From a virus, in IMG/VR virus record IMGVR_UViG_3300042539_000902, positions 1-21,417 of that record: a DNA stretch of 21,417 bases, one strand, 5' to 3'. This document shows, piece after piece, positions 1 to 7,052 of the stretch (position 1 is the stretch's first letter; each line of letters starts with the position of its first letter). Below the pieces are notes generated by a model. The model saw only the letters and a list, made by a program, of their open reading frames with translations. It was not told where the DNA came from and ran no database searches. A program made the position numbers and the translations under genes.

Positions 1-31
1 CTTCTATAAGTTTGCTTGCTACTTCGTGCAT
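1..31 (-). CDS. Start of an unidentified gene, cut by the window edge
   Basis: Only the first ten codons lie in the window: ATG at 31-29, reading MHEVASKLIE. They are preceded by a strong Shine-Dalgarno TAGGAG (44-39) with an 8-nt spacer, better than most in this window, which supports a real start. The gene follows the GT2 glycosyltransferase at 79-1296 by 47 nt, so it probably continues the sugar island. An AGTAAATA octamer (55-48) sits just upstream and resembles the TGTAAATA octamers at 16254-16274, but in DNA this AT-rich that may be chance. The product cannot be named from ten residues. Confidence 0.6.
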   Translation of the reverse strand, partial: MHEVASKLIE

Positions 32-78
32 TCTAAATCTCCTATATTATTTACTTGGTATAGATATAAATATCATTT

Positions 79-1296
79 TCAGGACAAAAACTCATTTTCT
101 ACGTTTACAAGAGTTTTGTTTAGGTTATTTACACGATTTATTCTTACAATCAAACCTTCCAATTCAAACTTGCCAATTTCTTGTTCTTCGGTAATTATTT
201 CATTAAGAAGACCAATCCACTTTGCGTTTTCATTGTTAAGATTTTTAGAGTCTATTTCAACGATAATATCATGTTCTGATAAGTCATCTATCGATTTTAT
301 ACGGTTACTCATATCATATGATGTTGTTGGTTGAATTTCCTCTCTCATAAAATCAATCAGAACGGGGTCATCTAAATAAAGTGTTGAACACCACGGTTCA
401 AGAAACTTAGCAGCTCTGTGGTCTGAATTATTAAGAACAAATCCTACGTCATACTTTGGTTTTATTATTGGCATAAGATATGGGTCGTGCTCAACAAAAC
501 ATCCCCACTTTCTAACGTAGTCCCATGTTGATTGTTCCATCAGTATTTGCCAGTCTTTAGACTTTTGTGAGTGGTCTTTTGTTAGAACACCGTGTTCAAA
601 TTGTCCACCACGGCAAGTTAAGTGGTAAACAAAACCGTCCCACACTTGAATCAAATCTAATCCATTCAAAACAAATCGGTTGAATATATCTGAATCTTCA
701 CGAGCAGATTTCATCACTGGGTCATGTCCACCTATTTGAACTACATTCTTTTTATGTACCATCCACGGTGCAAAACAACCTCTTGTAGTCTTTCCACTAT
801 TTTGTTCTGTGATTTTAGTGACATATTCTCCGAGTTCATTCTCTTTGAATCCATCTTCAACATCGTGTTCCGGCCATAGACCAAAGTCTTCTACAATCTT
901 TTCCGGTCCTGGTGGATGTAGTGGTGGTTCAATTCTTGTTGCACAGACAACAGACTTTTCGGTTAAATGTTGATACATCTTTAAGTCTGCATCTTTACAC
1001 AAGTACATATCAGCATGAAATACCACAACTACATCTGTTGTAGCTTCTGCAATACATTTGTCATATGCCCTACCAATTCCGTAAAGAGAATTATTTAGGT
1101 CAGGATTAACTATGTATTTTACATTTAGTTGTTCTGATACTTCCTTTAGCCATTCCACCGTTCCGTCAGTATCTTTATCGACGAATACAATTATATCGTG
1201 GTCTTTTCTGTGTGCATTTTTTCGTATTGAAGGAATACACGACTTCAAGTATCGTAGGTTGTTTTTTGATGGTATACAAAACGTTATTTTTTCCAT
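79..1296 (-). CDS. GT2-family (GT-A fold) glycosyltransferase with C-terminal extension
   Basis: Predicted glycosyltransferase of 405 aa that would move a sugar from a nucleotide donor to an unknown acceptor. The N-terminus (ITFCIPSKNNLRYLKSCI) is the first beta strand and donor-binding loop of GT2 enzymes. It is followed by VFVDKDTDGTVEWL near residue 38 and a metal-site-like motif, FHADM, at residues 93-97 in place of a classic DXD. A Trp/His-rich acceptor region (EDSDIFNRF, then VYHLTCRGGQFEHG) lies at about 200-240. The last roughly 125 residues (from KPKYDVGFVLNN) fall outside the catalytic domain and I do not recognise them. No signal peptide or membrane segment is visible. It starts 7 nt after the broken methyltransferase frame, with only a weak ribosome site. 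Family assignment is fairly sure; the sugar and acceptor are unknown. Confidence 0.85.
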   Translation of the reverse strand: MEKITFCIPSKNNLRYLKSCIPSIRKNAHRKDHDIIVFVDKDTDGTVEWLKEVSEQLNVKYIVNPDLNNSLYGIGRAYDKCIAEATTDVVVVFHADMYLCKDADLKMYQHLTEKSVVCATRIEPPLHPPGPEKIVEDFGLWPEHDVEDGFKENELGEYVTKITEQNSGKTTRGCFAPWMVHKKNVVQIGGHDPVMKSAREDSDIFNRFVLNGLDLIQVWDGFVYHLTCRGGQFEHGVLTKDHSQKSKDWQILMEQSTWDYVRKWGCFVEHDPYLMPIIKPKYDVGFVLNNSDHRAAKFLEPWCSTLYLDDPVLIDFMREEIQPTTSYDMSNRIKSIDDLSEHDIIVEIDSKNLNNENAKWIGLLNEIITEEQEIGKFELEGLIVRINRVNNLNKTLVNVENEFLS

Positions 1297-1303
1297 AACT
1301 TTT

Positions 1304-1543
1304 TCACTTTAATTCAATTAGTAAATGTACATCTGAGGATGAATTACTCCATCTTTTTATTTCAGAAACTTTTAGTGGCGTATAATTTTTGCAAATCTCT
1401 TCATAAATAGATATTGGTGCGTTAAAAGGATCCCCCGGTGAATACTTTTTATCTGACAATGATTTTGGAATATAGTGTCCCCCAGAAATACCGTGTTGAA
1501 GTACAATCATTCCTGTTGGTTTTAAAGTTTTGGCCCATTGATT
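1304..1543 (-). pseudogene. C-terminal part of interrupted SAM methyltransferase (after in-frame TGA)
   Basis: This stretch continues in the same frame as the CDS at 1544-1969, directly after its TGA stop. It reads NQWAKTLKPTGMIVLQHG and on to a TGA at 1306-1304. The segment W-(x)n-LKPTGMIVLQHG is the typical strand after motif III of class I methyltransferases (LKPGG, then LxxEH), so it is the missing second half of the upstream gene and not a new gene. The first internal ATG (1510-1508) would give a 68-aa protein, but it falls in the middle of that strand and lacks a convincing ribosome site. The joined reading frame would be 221 codons, a normal size for this family. It is probably not translated on its own. 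Confidence 0.75.
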
Positions 1544-1969
1544 TCAACAATATATTGGATCATATGAGTGATCGAGTGCATTCGAATATATGACATCACA
1601 AGCACCCAACCATTCATCTTTTATTTCGTGCATATCCCATTGTATAGTTATTTCGGGATAACCGAATTTATCACCTATTTCAGTTCCTATGACTTTACAA
1701 TTCAGTAATTCTCCCAAAATTTTATTCTCTAAACCAGATCGAACACCATGACACAATCCAAACGTCGGGTTTTGATTGCGATTCAAAACTTCATCTCGTA
1801 TTTTTTTAAATATGTCTTTTGAATCATTGCAACCGGGCATACTATTGAATTTTTTCTCATTTAAATACTTTTGATTTTTTACATATGATTCATAATCATT
1901 TGTGTAATCCGTAAGTAGAAACCCATTCCCTTCGCCTAATTCTTCATAAATCTTTCTGTCTGTTTTCAT
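1544..1969 (-). CDS. N-terminal part of class I SAM-dependent methyltransferase, cut by in-frame TGA
   Basis: This 141-aa product carries the SAM-binding half of a class I methyltransferase. GLCHGVRSGLEN (residues 71-82) replaces the usual ExG motif, CKVIGTEIGD (91-100) ends in the ribose-binding acid, and CDVIYSNALDHSYDP (124-138) is the motif typical of this family. The frame then stops at TGA 1546-1544 exactly where the family continues into W-x(n)-LKPGG, and that continuation is present in frame downstream (1543-1304). A change of TGA to TTA (Leu) would restore an uninterrupted 221-codon gene. The start is well supported: TAGGAGT, which overlaps the stop of the preceding dioxygenase gene, lies just upstream of ATG 1969. 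As it stands the product should be inactive. Sequence error, true decay and a strain variant cannot be separated here. Confidence 0.75.
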   Translation of the reverse strand: MKTDRKIYEELGEGNGFLLTDYTNDYESYVKNQKYLNEKKFNSMPGCNDSKDIFKKIRDEVLNRNQNPTFGLCHGVRSGLENKILGELLNCKVIGTEIGDKFGYPEITIQWDMHEIKDEWLGACDVIYSNALDHSYDPIYC

Positions 1970-1977
1970 TTTTACTC

Positions 1978-2880
1978 CTAAATATTAACTATCTTTAAAA
2001 AGTCACAAAGTTGTTTATGTCTATCACTTAATTTATTATATTCGTCTTTACTAAATTGAAATCTTCTACTAGAATCGAAATCTTCGTCATGGCATACATA
2101 ATCTAATGTCAACATAGTTCTATCATTTGATATTGGTTTAGTACCTCTATGCCATCCATTTGTATCAGCAACCAATAAATCACCTTTTTTAGCAGTCAAA
2201 TATTTTACGTTTTCTTCACCGTATATTTGATTTATTGGTTCGGTTGGCCATCTATATTGTTTGTTCCAATTCATACCATTTATCTCAAACTTTTTAGTAT
2301 GACTACCTTTGACGTAACAGAAAGGTCCACCATCAATATCAACATCATTCAAGTAAACAAAAAACTTTAAGAATCTTGGAGAATTTGGATCAACATGATA
2401 AAGTTGTGTTCCCTCTTCTGGAAGATCGTTAACAAAACTCTTTCTGAGATTACAGGTTCCAAACGCAGGAAAACAGTCTAAATACGCACCTGCAATATCA
2501 ATAATAAAGTCATTGAATACAAGTTCGTGTATTTCTTCCACAGAAATTAGTGGCTGGAGCACTTGTATGTACGGCTTTGTATTCCTAGCATCCGACTGAG
2601 AAATTTTGTTTTGATTGTATGGGTGATTACCATCATCTAAAATTCTTTGAGTCTTTTGATTTATTGTGTCTATCAATTCTAAACTTAAAAAGTTTTCTAT
2701 CTTAGCATAACCTTTTTCTTCAATTTCGTATGCAACTGAAATCGCGTTTTCTTGTGGAGTATAATTTGGATACTTTTCTTTTCTGACTGAATATGCCTCA
2801 CTAAACTTTGTAAGGTTTGTCAATCCATTTGTTATCGACCTTATATCCGGCCAGTAGACCCATTCTATATTTTGACTCAT
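1978..2880 (-). CDS. Phytanoyl-CoA dioxygenase (PhyH)-like Fe(II)/2-oxoglutarate oxygenase
   Basis: A 300-aa member of the PhyH-type non-haem iron oxygenases, which hydroxylate small substrates using 2-oxoglutarate and O2. The iron triad is visible as H162-V-D164 (YHVDPNS) and H244 (NGWHRGTKP), with R254 (SNDRTMLTLD) placed to hold 2-oxoglutarate. The jelly-roll strands LKFFVYLNDVDIDGGPF (171-187) and KKGDLLVADTNGWH (231-244) are typical. The substrate is unknown. Its place in a sugar island suggests oxidation of a sugar or lipid-linked glycan intermediate, which is inference. The start follows the upstream stop by one base and has AAGGAA as ribosome site. It ends with TAG, the only terminal TAG among the genes here, and that TAG overlaps the ribosome site of the next gene. 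Confidence 0.85.
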   Translation of the reverse strand: MSQNIEWVYWPDIRSITNGLTNLTKFSEAYSVRKEKYPNYTPQENAISVAYEIEEKGYAKIENFLSLELIDTINQKTQRILDDGNHPYNQNKISQSDARNTKPYIQVLQPLISVEEIHELVFNDFIIDIAGAYLDCFPAFGTCNLRKSFVNDLPEEGTQLYHVDPNSPRFLKFFVYLNDVDIDGGPFCYVKGSHTKKFEINGMNWNKQYRWPTEPINQIYGEENVKYLTAKKGDLLVADTNGWHRGTKPISNDRTMLTLDYVCHDEDFDSSRRFQFSKDEYNKLSDRHKQLCDFLKIVNI

Positions 2881-2881
2881 G

Positions 2882-3607
2882 TTAATTCCTTAGTATTTTT
2901 TTTATTTTTTCCGATAGAGGGAAATATATTTTACTGTAATCTGTACTGCAATTAAAATTAAATCCTTCACCCAAGTTGTATAGTTTACACCCGTTCAATT
3001 TAGAGTATTCATATAAAGCGTTCGCCATTTGAATATATGATTTATACACCGTTTCGTAACTGTGTTTTCCATTATCTCCATCTATTATAGATGTTCGGAA
3101 CGAGTTGTGGGGGTCTTTCTTATAATCCACACTCCTCCCGTCAATTCCAACATAATACAATTCAGAAGGATTAAATGACATAACGAAAAAAGTTAATCTA
3201 CCAGCTGCACCTTCCTTATCATCTATTTCTGTATTGTAATATACAAGTTTTTCTCTATTTTTTTCTTCAAACTTTTTGAAGATTTCAGAATTGTAAAAAG
3301 GTCTTCCTAATTTTGGCTCAAAAGCTAATGTACAATTTGGATTATCTTCTATAAAACTTAATAATCTATTGTCTTGAAAATCTAATATTTCAGATAGCGT
3401 TACATGGCCTATATTTTTTAGATTTCGTATCTCATCATTGAGATAAAAAAATGTTGTTGTTACTATTACGTCATAATCTAACTTTCTCCAGTCCACAAGA
3501 TTTAAAGATGGACCAGAACCTATAACTAATACCTTTTTACCAGTAAACTTTTCTACAAAAATATTTGAATCTATTGTTGAAGATTTTGTCTCTAAAAATT
3601 TTAACAT
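2882..3607 (-). CDS. GT42 / DUF115-like Rossmann-fold protein, candidate sialyltransferase-type enzyme
   Basis: A 241-aa protein opening with KKVLVIGSGPSLNLVDW (24-40), a glycine-rich nucleotide-binding turn followed by a short helix. In GT42 sialyltransferases (Campylobacter CstI/CstII) and in MAF/DUF115 proteins the equivalent loop (GNGPSL/GSGPSL) contacts CMP-sialic acid or related donors. The order of later elements also fits: a strand at 46-56 (DVIVTTTFFYL), then ELYYVGIDG (149-157) as the second hallmark strand, then an amphipathic helix and a KLYNLGEG-like strand. The gene lies directly downstream of a CMP-sugar synthetase, overlapping it by 7 nt, so a transferase using that CMP-sugar is a reasonable reading. 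I cannot distinguish a GT42-type transferase from a DUF115 protein of other function by eye. Confidence 0.55.
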   Translation of the reverse strand: MLKFLETKSSTIDSNIFVEKFTGKKVLVIGSGPSLNLVDWRKLDYDVIVTTTFFYLNDEIRNLKNIGHVTLSEILDFQDNRLLSFIEDNPNCTLAFEPKLGRPFYNSEIFKKFEEKNREKLVYYNTEIDDKEGAAGRLTFFVMSFNPSELYYVGIDGRSVDYKKDPHNSFRTSIIDGDNGKHSYETVYKSYIQMANALYEYSKLNGCKLYNLGEGFNFNCSTDYSKIYFPLSEKIKKILRN

Positions 3608-4281
3608 AATGTTTTATATAGAGATTGTGCAACATCAAACTGCCATTCATAGTCTATATCAAATGATTCTAATTCTTCCATGACAAATAATTCTGGTTTT
3701 GGTGGAGATTGTGTGTCCATCCAATACCCTTGACCAATTATATCCATTCTACTTGCATACAAACAGTGTGCCGCCTCATAAATTGGATCTACATACTTTG
3801 TATTCATTATAGTAGATCCTTTCCAGTCTGTTATTGGAAATCCAACTTTATCCCAATAGTATGTTTTCTTTTCAAAAACTGCAAAGGCACCTTCTCTGTC
3901 AGATGATATAAATTTTTCTATGAAAGAATCTATTGTATCTGGTTTTAAAAGTGGATTACATGCACTAACTAATATCACGTATTTAAAAGGCAATCTATCC
4001 CACCACTCATATATCTCTGTAAGTGGTTGTCCTTCTGATTGTGCAGATTGTTTTGACCTATCAAAAATTTTTATTCCGTGATTTTTTCCTATTGTTTTTA
4101 GTTCATCCTCATACGCGGAGAAATATACTTGTTCAATACTTATGGATTTCAGTTTTTTTAGTTTTTCAAAAAGTATGTCAACAAGAGTTGAATCGGCAAA
4201 AGGTCTTATCATTTTATTTGGAACTCTTTGTGAACCCAGCCTTGCTTGAACCAGCACGCAAACATCATCTATTTTTTTCAT
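3601..4281 (-). CDS. CMP-sugar synthetase (acylneuraminate cytidylyltransferase family, NeuA/PseF/LegF-like)
   Basis: A 226-aa cytidylyltransferase predicted to activate a nonulosonic or similar 3-deoxy sugar acid as its CMP derivative, using CTP. The N-terminal signature VCVLVQARLGSQRVPNKMI (7-25) matches the CTP-binding loop of the family (ARxGSxR-x-x-K). A downstream VSACNPLLKPDTI (near 106-118) corresponds to the conserved segment with its acidic/Asn-Pro metal region. The length suits the single-domain form (about 220-240 aa). It lies between a 66-aa helical protein gene (17-nt overlap) and the GT42-like gene, in an island with two NeuB-type synthases, which strongly supports the role. 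Which acid it activates cannot be read. Confidence 0.82.
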   Translation of the reverse strand: MKKIDDVCVLVQARLGSQRVPNKMIRPFADSTLVDILFEKLKKLKSISIEQVYFSAYEDELKTIGKNHGIKIFDRSKQSAQSEGQPLTEIYEWWDRLPFKYVILVSACNPLLKPDTIDSFIEKFISSDREGAFAVFEKKTYYWDKVGFPITDWKGSTIMNTKYVDPIYEAAHCLYASRMDIIGQGYWMDTQSPPKPELFVMEELESFDIDYEWQFDVAQSLYKTLC

Positions 4282-4465
4282 TGTTGGATAGTTCCTCTGT
4301 TAATTCATTAATTTTTTGGTCACAATCTTTAATATCCTTAAATATCTTTCTAGCTTTTTCTGGATCAAGTTCAAAACACAGTCTAACTGCGTCCATCCAA
4401 TTAACATTGTTTTTTGCTCGAATTTCTTGTATTTCGTTTATTATTTCAATATCCGTTCTGTTCAT
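4265..4465 (-). CDS. Small helical protein of sugar clusters, function unknown
   Basis: A 66-aa, highly charged and probably all-helical protein with the pattern EIQEIRAKNNVNWMDAVRL (12-30), then PEKARKIFKDIKDCDQKI. From memory of phage and marine bacterial genomes, short proteins with a similar I-R-x-K-N-N-x-x-W-M core recur near surface-sugar genes, but no function is established that I know of. It has its own ribosome site (AAAGGT, 9-10 nt before ATG 4465) and overlaps the cytidylyltransferase start by 17 nt, which suggests coupled translation. A stabilising or accessory role for a neighbouring enzyme is only a guess. Confidence 0.75.
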   Translation of the reverse strand: MNRTDIEIINEIQEIRAKNNVNWMDAVRLCFELDPEKARKIFKDIKDCDQKINELTEELSNNEKNR

Positions 4466-4475
4466 AACATAACCT

Positions 4476-5807
4476 TTAATTGTGAAAATAGTTCATGCAA
4501 TAAGAAACTGCTCTTTGATAAATATCGGGGTCTCTGCTAAACATTATATGATTACCACCTTCACAGTAATTCCAATGTGCGTATTTGGGTCCCATCAATA
4601 TCATCTTTAACAACTTTTCATCTAGTCTGTAAGTAACATAATCTTTTCTATCGAATTCCGATTCATTAATTATTTCATATGGTTTACCATTAAAAGGCAA
4701 CTTTAACATTTTGTTTTCTGGTAGGTAAATGTAAACAGAAGTATTTGATTCAAATTCCATTTCTTTTCGTTTTTTATCAAATCTTTCAAATGCACCGGGG
4801 ATTAAATTTAATATATCAGACAATTCAGGTTTTGGATTATCTTCGTATGTGTATGTTACTTTTGATAAAACTTCTTCTATATACTTATCTCGTTCTTCAT
4901 AATTAACGGGTATATATTCTGATGTTTGTTGAAGAGTGGTTAAATCAAATGTTTCCCAACTATTCAATAAGAAGCCATGTGATTTATGATTTCGTTTAAA
5001 ATAATCTAAAGCGTATTCTACTGTATGTACTCCCTTGAACTTTTCTAATTTTGAAGCCTTACCTGCAAGAGTATATGTACCAGCAAAAGGCATATAGCTA
5101 ATTGGGTTTACCTTTTTAATAAAATTCATACCATTATCTAAGTTCAATTTTCTATAACGGTCGCCATGCAATCCAAGTTTTTCTTCATCTGAATAATGTT
5201 CATAACACTGTGGGTAAGCACCAGCACCAGAATATCCAGTTAGTAATAAGTTTATTTTTGGATGCGATTTTAAAATTCTATCTACTGTTTTTTCTGCCAA
5301 AGAGAATGGACAATCATTTGTATTTAGGATTGTTTCTGATTCATTGTAAAATACTGCCATTGTATCAATTGTAGATGATCTATATTTTGTTTCCATTTTT
5401 CCACATCCAAAATGACTGTAACAGATTTCTGGATTGCAGTCATCTGCTATAAATATTTTTATGTATAGACCATCACCACAATGAAACTCCTCACCGTGTT
5501 TTAATTCTATTACAGTTTTTCCGTACCCTTTTAATCTATTTTTCAATGCAGGAGAATCGAATTGATAAATGATAATCGGTATATCATCGTTTATTGATTT
5601 TAAAGTTTCTTCATCTGCATGGTCTGCGTGTACGTGTGAAATGTAAATGTAATTTACATCATTTAGTTTTTCCGATTTATTTTCAACAGGTGGGTAGTGT
5701 GACCATGAACCAAAAAATGGCTTTCCTATCACCCACGGGTCAGTCAAAATTTTAGTATTTTTGTGAGATACTATTGTTGTTGATGAGGCGATAAATGTTA
5801 AATTCAT
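4476..5807 (-). CDS. Metallo-beta-lactamase-fold hydrolase/oxidoreductase, UlaG- or CMAH-like
   Basis: A 443-aa MBL-fold enzyme. The dinuclear metal motif is H58-V-H60-A-D62-H63 (YISHVHADHAD), preceded by the buried strand KILTDPWV (19-26) typical of UlaG-like members. Further landmarks are a TNDCPF segment and LLTGYSGAGAYPQCY, the Gly/Pro-rich loop seen in the MBL half of CMP-N-acetylneuraminate hydroxylase-like proteins. The protein is longer than a bare MBL domain, and the last roughly 150 residues form a separate part I cannot name. There is no Rieske CxH...CxxH motif, so if it is related to CMAH it lacks that domain. It overlaps the GNAT gene by 4 nt (ATGA). The sugar-island context makes modification of a sugar acid plausible but unproven. 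Confidence 0.7.
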   Translation of the reverse strand: MNLTFIASSTTIVSHKNTKILTDPWVIGKPFFGSWSHYPPVENKSEKLNDVNYIYISHVHADHADEETLKSINDDIPIIIYQFDSPALKNRLKGYGKTVIELKHGEEFHCGDGLYIKIFIADDCNPEICYSHFGCGKMETKYRSSTIDTMAVFYNESETILNTNDCPFSLAEKTVDRILKSHPKINLLLTGYSGAGAYPQCYEHYSDEEKLGLHGDRYRKLNLDNGMNFIKKVNPISYMPFAGTYTLAGKASKLEKFKGVHTVEYALDYFKRNHKSHGFLLNSWETFDLTTLQQTSEYIPVNYEERDKYIEEVLSKVTYTYEDNPKPELSDILNLIPGAFERFDKKRKEMEFESNTSVYIYLPENKMLKLPFNGKPYEIINESEFDRKDYVTYRLDEKLLKMILMGPKYAHWNYCEGGNHIMFSRDPDIYQRAVSYCMNYFHN

Positions 5808-6361
5808 TGTAGTTCCTTAAAATATTTTGGATTGAAACAGCCAACCAATATTCTATCGATTTGATTACCGTCAACCAAATAGTGGCCGCTTAACCTGCCT
5901 TCAATCACCCAACCAGCTTTTGTATATGATTTTATTGATGAAATATTTGTTTCATACATTCCACCATATAGTTTTCTAATGTCATAAATATCAAATGCAA
6001 TTTTATTTCCCAAAGAAATTGACTCAGACGCAAGTCCTTTTCCGTGATAGGATATATCACCAATTAAAACAACTAAGTCAGATATTTTGTGGATATGATT
6101 TATGGTTCCAATTTTTATTGTGCCTATACATTTTGAATTAGAGTTATCATATATTCCATATGTATAGTTTGTTTTAGAAATTTCTCCATCGATTATATGA
6201 TTTACTATATCTTCTCTTGTTATTTTCTTCCCACTATTCGTATAGTATTTCATCAACTCTTCATTTGAAAACCAAGACATAAAAGTATCATCTATTTCCG
6301 AAGTAGATAGTTTTTTTAAATATACCCTTTCTCCATAAAAACGTAGCTCATCTTTTTCCAT
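5804..6361 (-). CDS. GNAT-family N-acetyltransferase (RimJ/PseH-like)
   Basis: A 185-aa GNAT acetyltransferase that would move an acetyl (or other acyl) group from acyl-CoA to an amine. It begins with the RimJ/PseH-type opening GERVYLKKLSTSEID (10-24). It has the acceptor-domain SWFSNEELMKYY, and motif A is DLVVLIGDISYHGKGLASE with the pyrophosphate-binding HGKGLA turn. Motif B follows with KLYGGMYETNISSIKSYTKAGW, the usual N-x-x-S-x-x-x-Y-x-K-x-G-F/W pattern. Inside an island with a PseB-like dehydratase and a DegT aminotransferase, the natural reading is N-acylation of an amino-sugar, as PseH or LegH does. The start has AAGG about 8 nt upstream and lies 4 nt after the methyltransferase stop. 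Confidence 0.83.
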   Translation of the reverse strand: MEKDELRFYGERVYLKKLSTSEIDDTFMSWFSNEELMKYYTNSGKKITREDIVNHIIDGEISKTNYTYGIYDNSNSKCIGTIKIGTINHIHKISDLVVLIGDISYHGKGLASESISLGNKIAFDIYDIRKLYGGMYETNISSIKSYTKAGWVIEGRLSGHYLVDGNQIDRILVGCFNPKYFKELQ

Positions 6362-6365
6362 AAGA

Positions 6366-7052
6366 TTACCTTATTTGTAATGATGCAAGACCACGATGTG
6401 TATTTGCTATGTAATCATATTCAAGACCAGTTTCAGAGATAAACTCTTGAAACGCCTTGTATTCATGGTCTTCCCATTTATAATTGTACCAGTATTCGTC
6501 AAACATAATAACTGTTTTTGATTTTATTAAGTGCTTAAAATTGTCAAAAATAATTTTAGTTGACGAATAAAGATCACAATCAATGTGCATGAAACTTACC
6601 ATGTCAACATCACTCGGAAGAGTTTCAACAAATTTTGGTATTGTTTCATCAAACCAACCTGGGATTAATTGAACATTTGGATTTACTTTTGGAAGTAAAC
6701 CTTTTAAATCAAGAGAACCTTTTTTGCAAAAATCAATATCTGAATACCAGTCTTCTGGAAGTCCTTTAAAAGAATCAAAACCATAAACTGTCATACCCGT
6801 TCTGCTTGATATTAAATTTATACTTCTTCCTTGATATACACCAAATTCCATCCAAAGACCATTTTTTGAATCTGCGTGATTTAGTGTGTAATTCCAAAAA
6901 TCAGTCTGACTTTTTAAATTACTGGTCCGGCCGTGCTCCGCGTCAAATGTTTTAGATTTCAATACTCTTTGTATTTCATCGTAGTGAACGCCCCAATATG
7001 AGTTTGGTCTTTTAGAAGGGTCTACTTGAAATATTTCTTTATTTGGGTCCAT
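6366..7052 (-). CDS. TylF/MycF-like class I SAM methyltransferase
   Basis: A 228-aa methyltransferase of the TylF (macrocin O-methyltransferase) type, a family that often methylates sugar hydroxyls. Motif I is LWMEFGVYQGRSINLIS (67-83), in which E69-F-G-V-x-x-G-R-S is diagnostic. It is followed by VYGFDSFKGLPEDW, the acidic loop of this family, then SFMHIDCDLYSSTK with the metal-binding Asp pair, and FDEYW near 180. All key residues appear present, so it should be active, probably Mg2+-dependent. It overlaps the NeuB gene upstream by 14 nt. It probably O-methylates the island's sugar or glycan, with SAM possibly supplied by the MetK encoded at 18709-19854. The acceptor is unknown. Confidence 0.83.
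   Translation of the reverse strand: MDPNKEIFQVDPSKRPNSYWGVHYDEIQRVLKSKTFDAEHGRTSNLKSQTDFWNYTLNHADSKNGLWMEFGVYQGRSINLISSRTGMTVYGFDSFKGLPEDWYSDIDFCKKGSLDLKGLLPKVNPNVQLIPGWFDETIPKFVETLPSDVDMVSFMHIDCDLYSSTKIIFDNFKHLIKSKTVIMFDEYWYNYKWEDHEYKAFQEFISETGLEYDYIANTHRGLASLQIR

Noticed and set aside
1544-1546. Selenocysteine at the TGA of the methyltransferase
   Set aside because: The family position calls for an ordinary aliphatic residue, no selenocysteine machinery or clear downstream hairpin is seen, and TGA is a common stop here.
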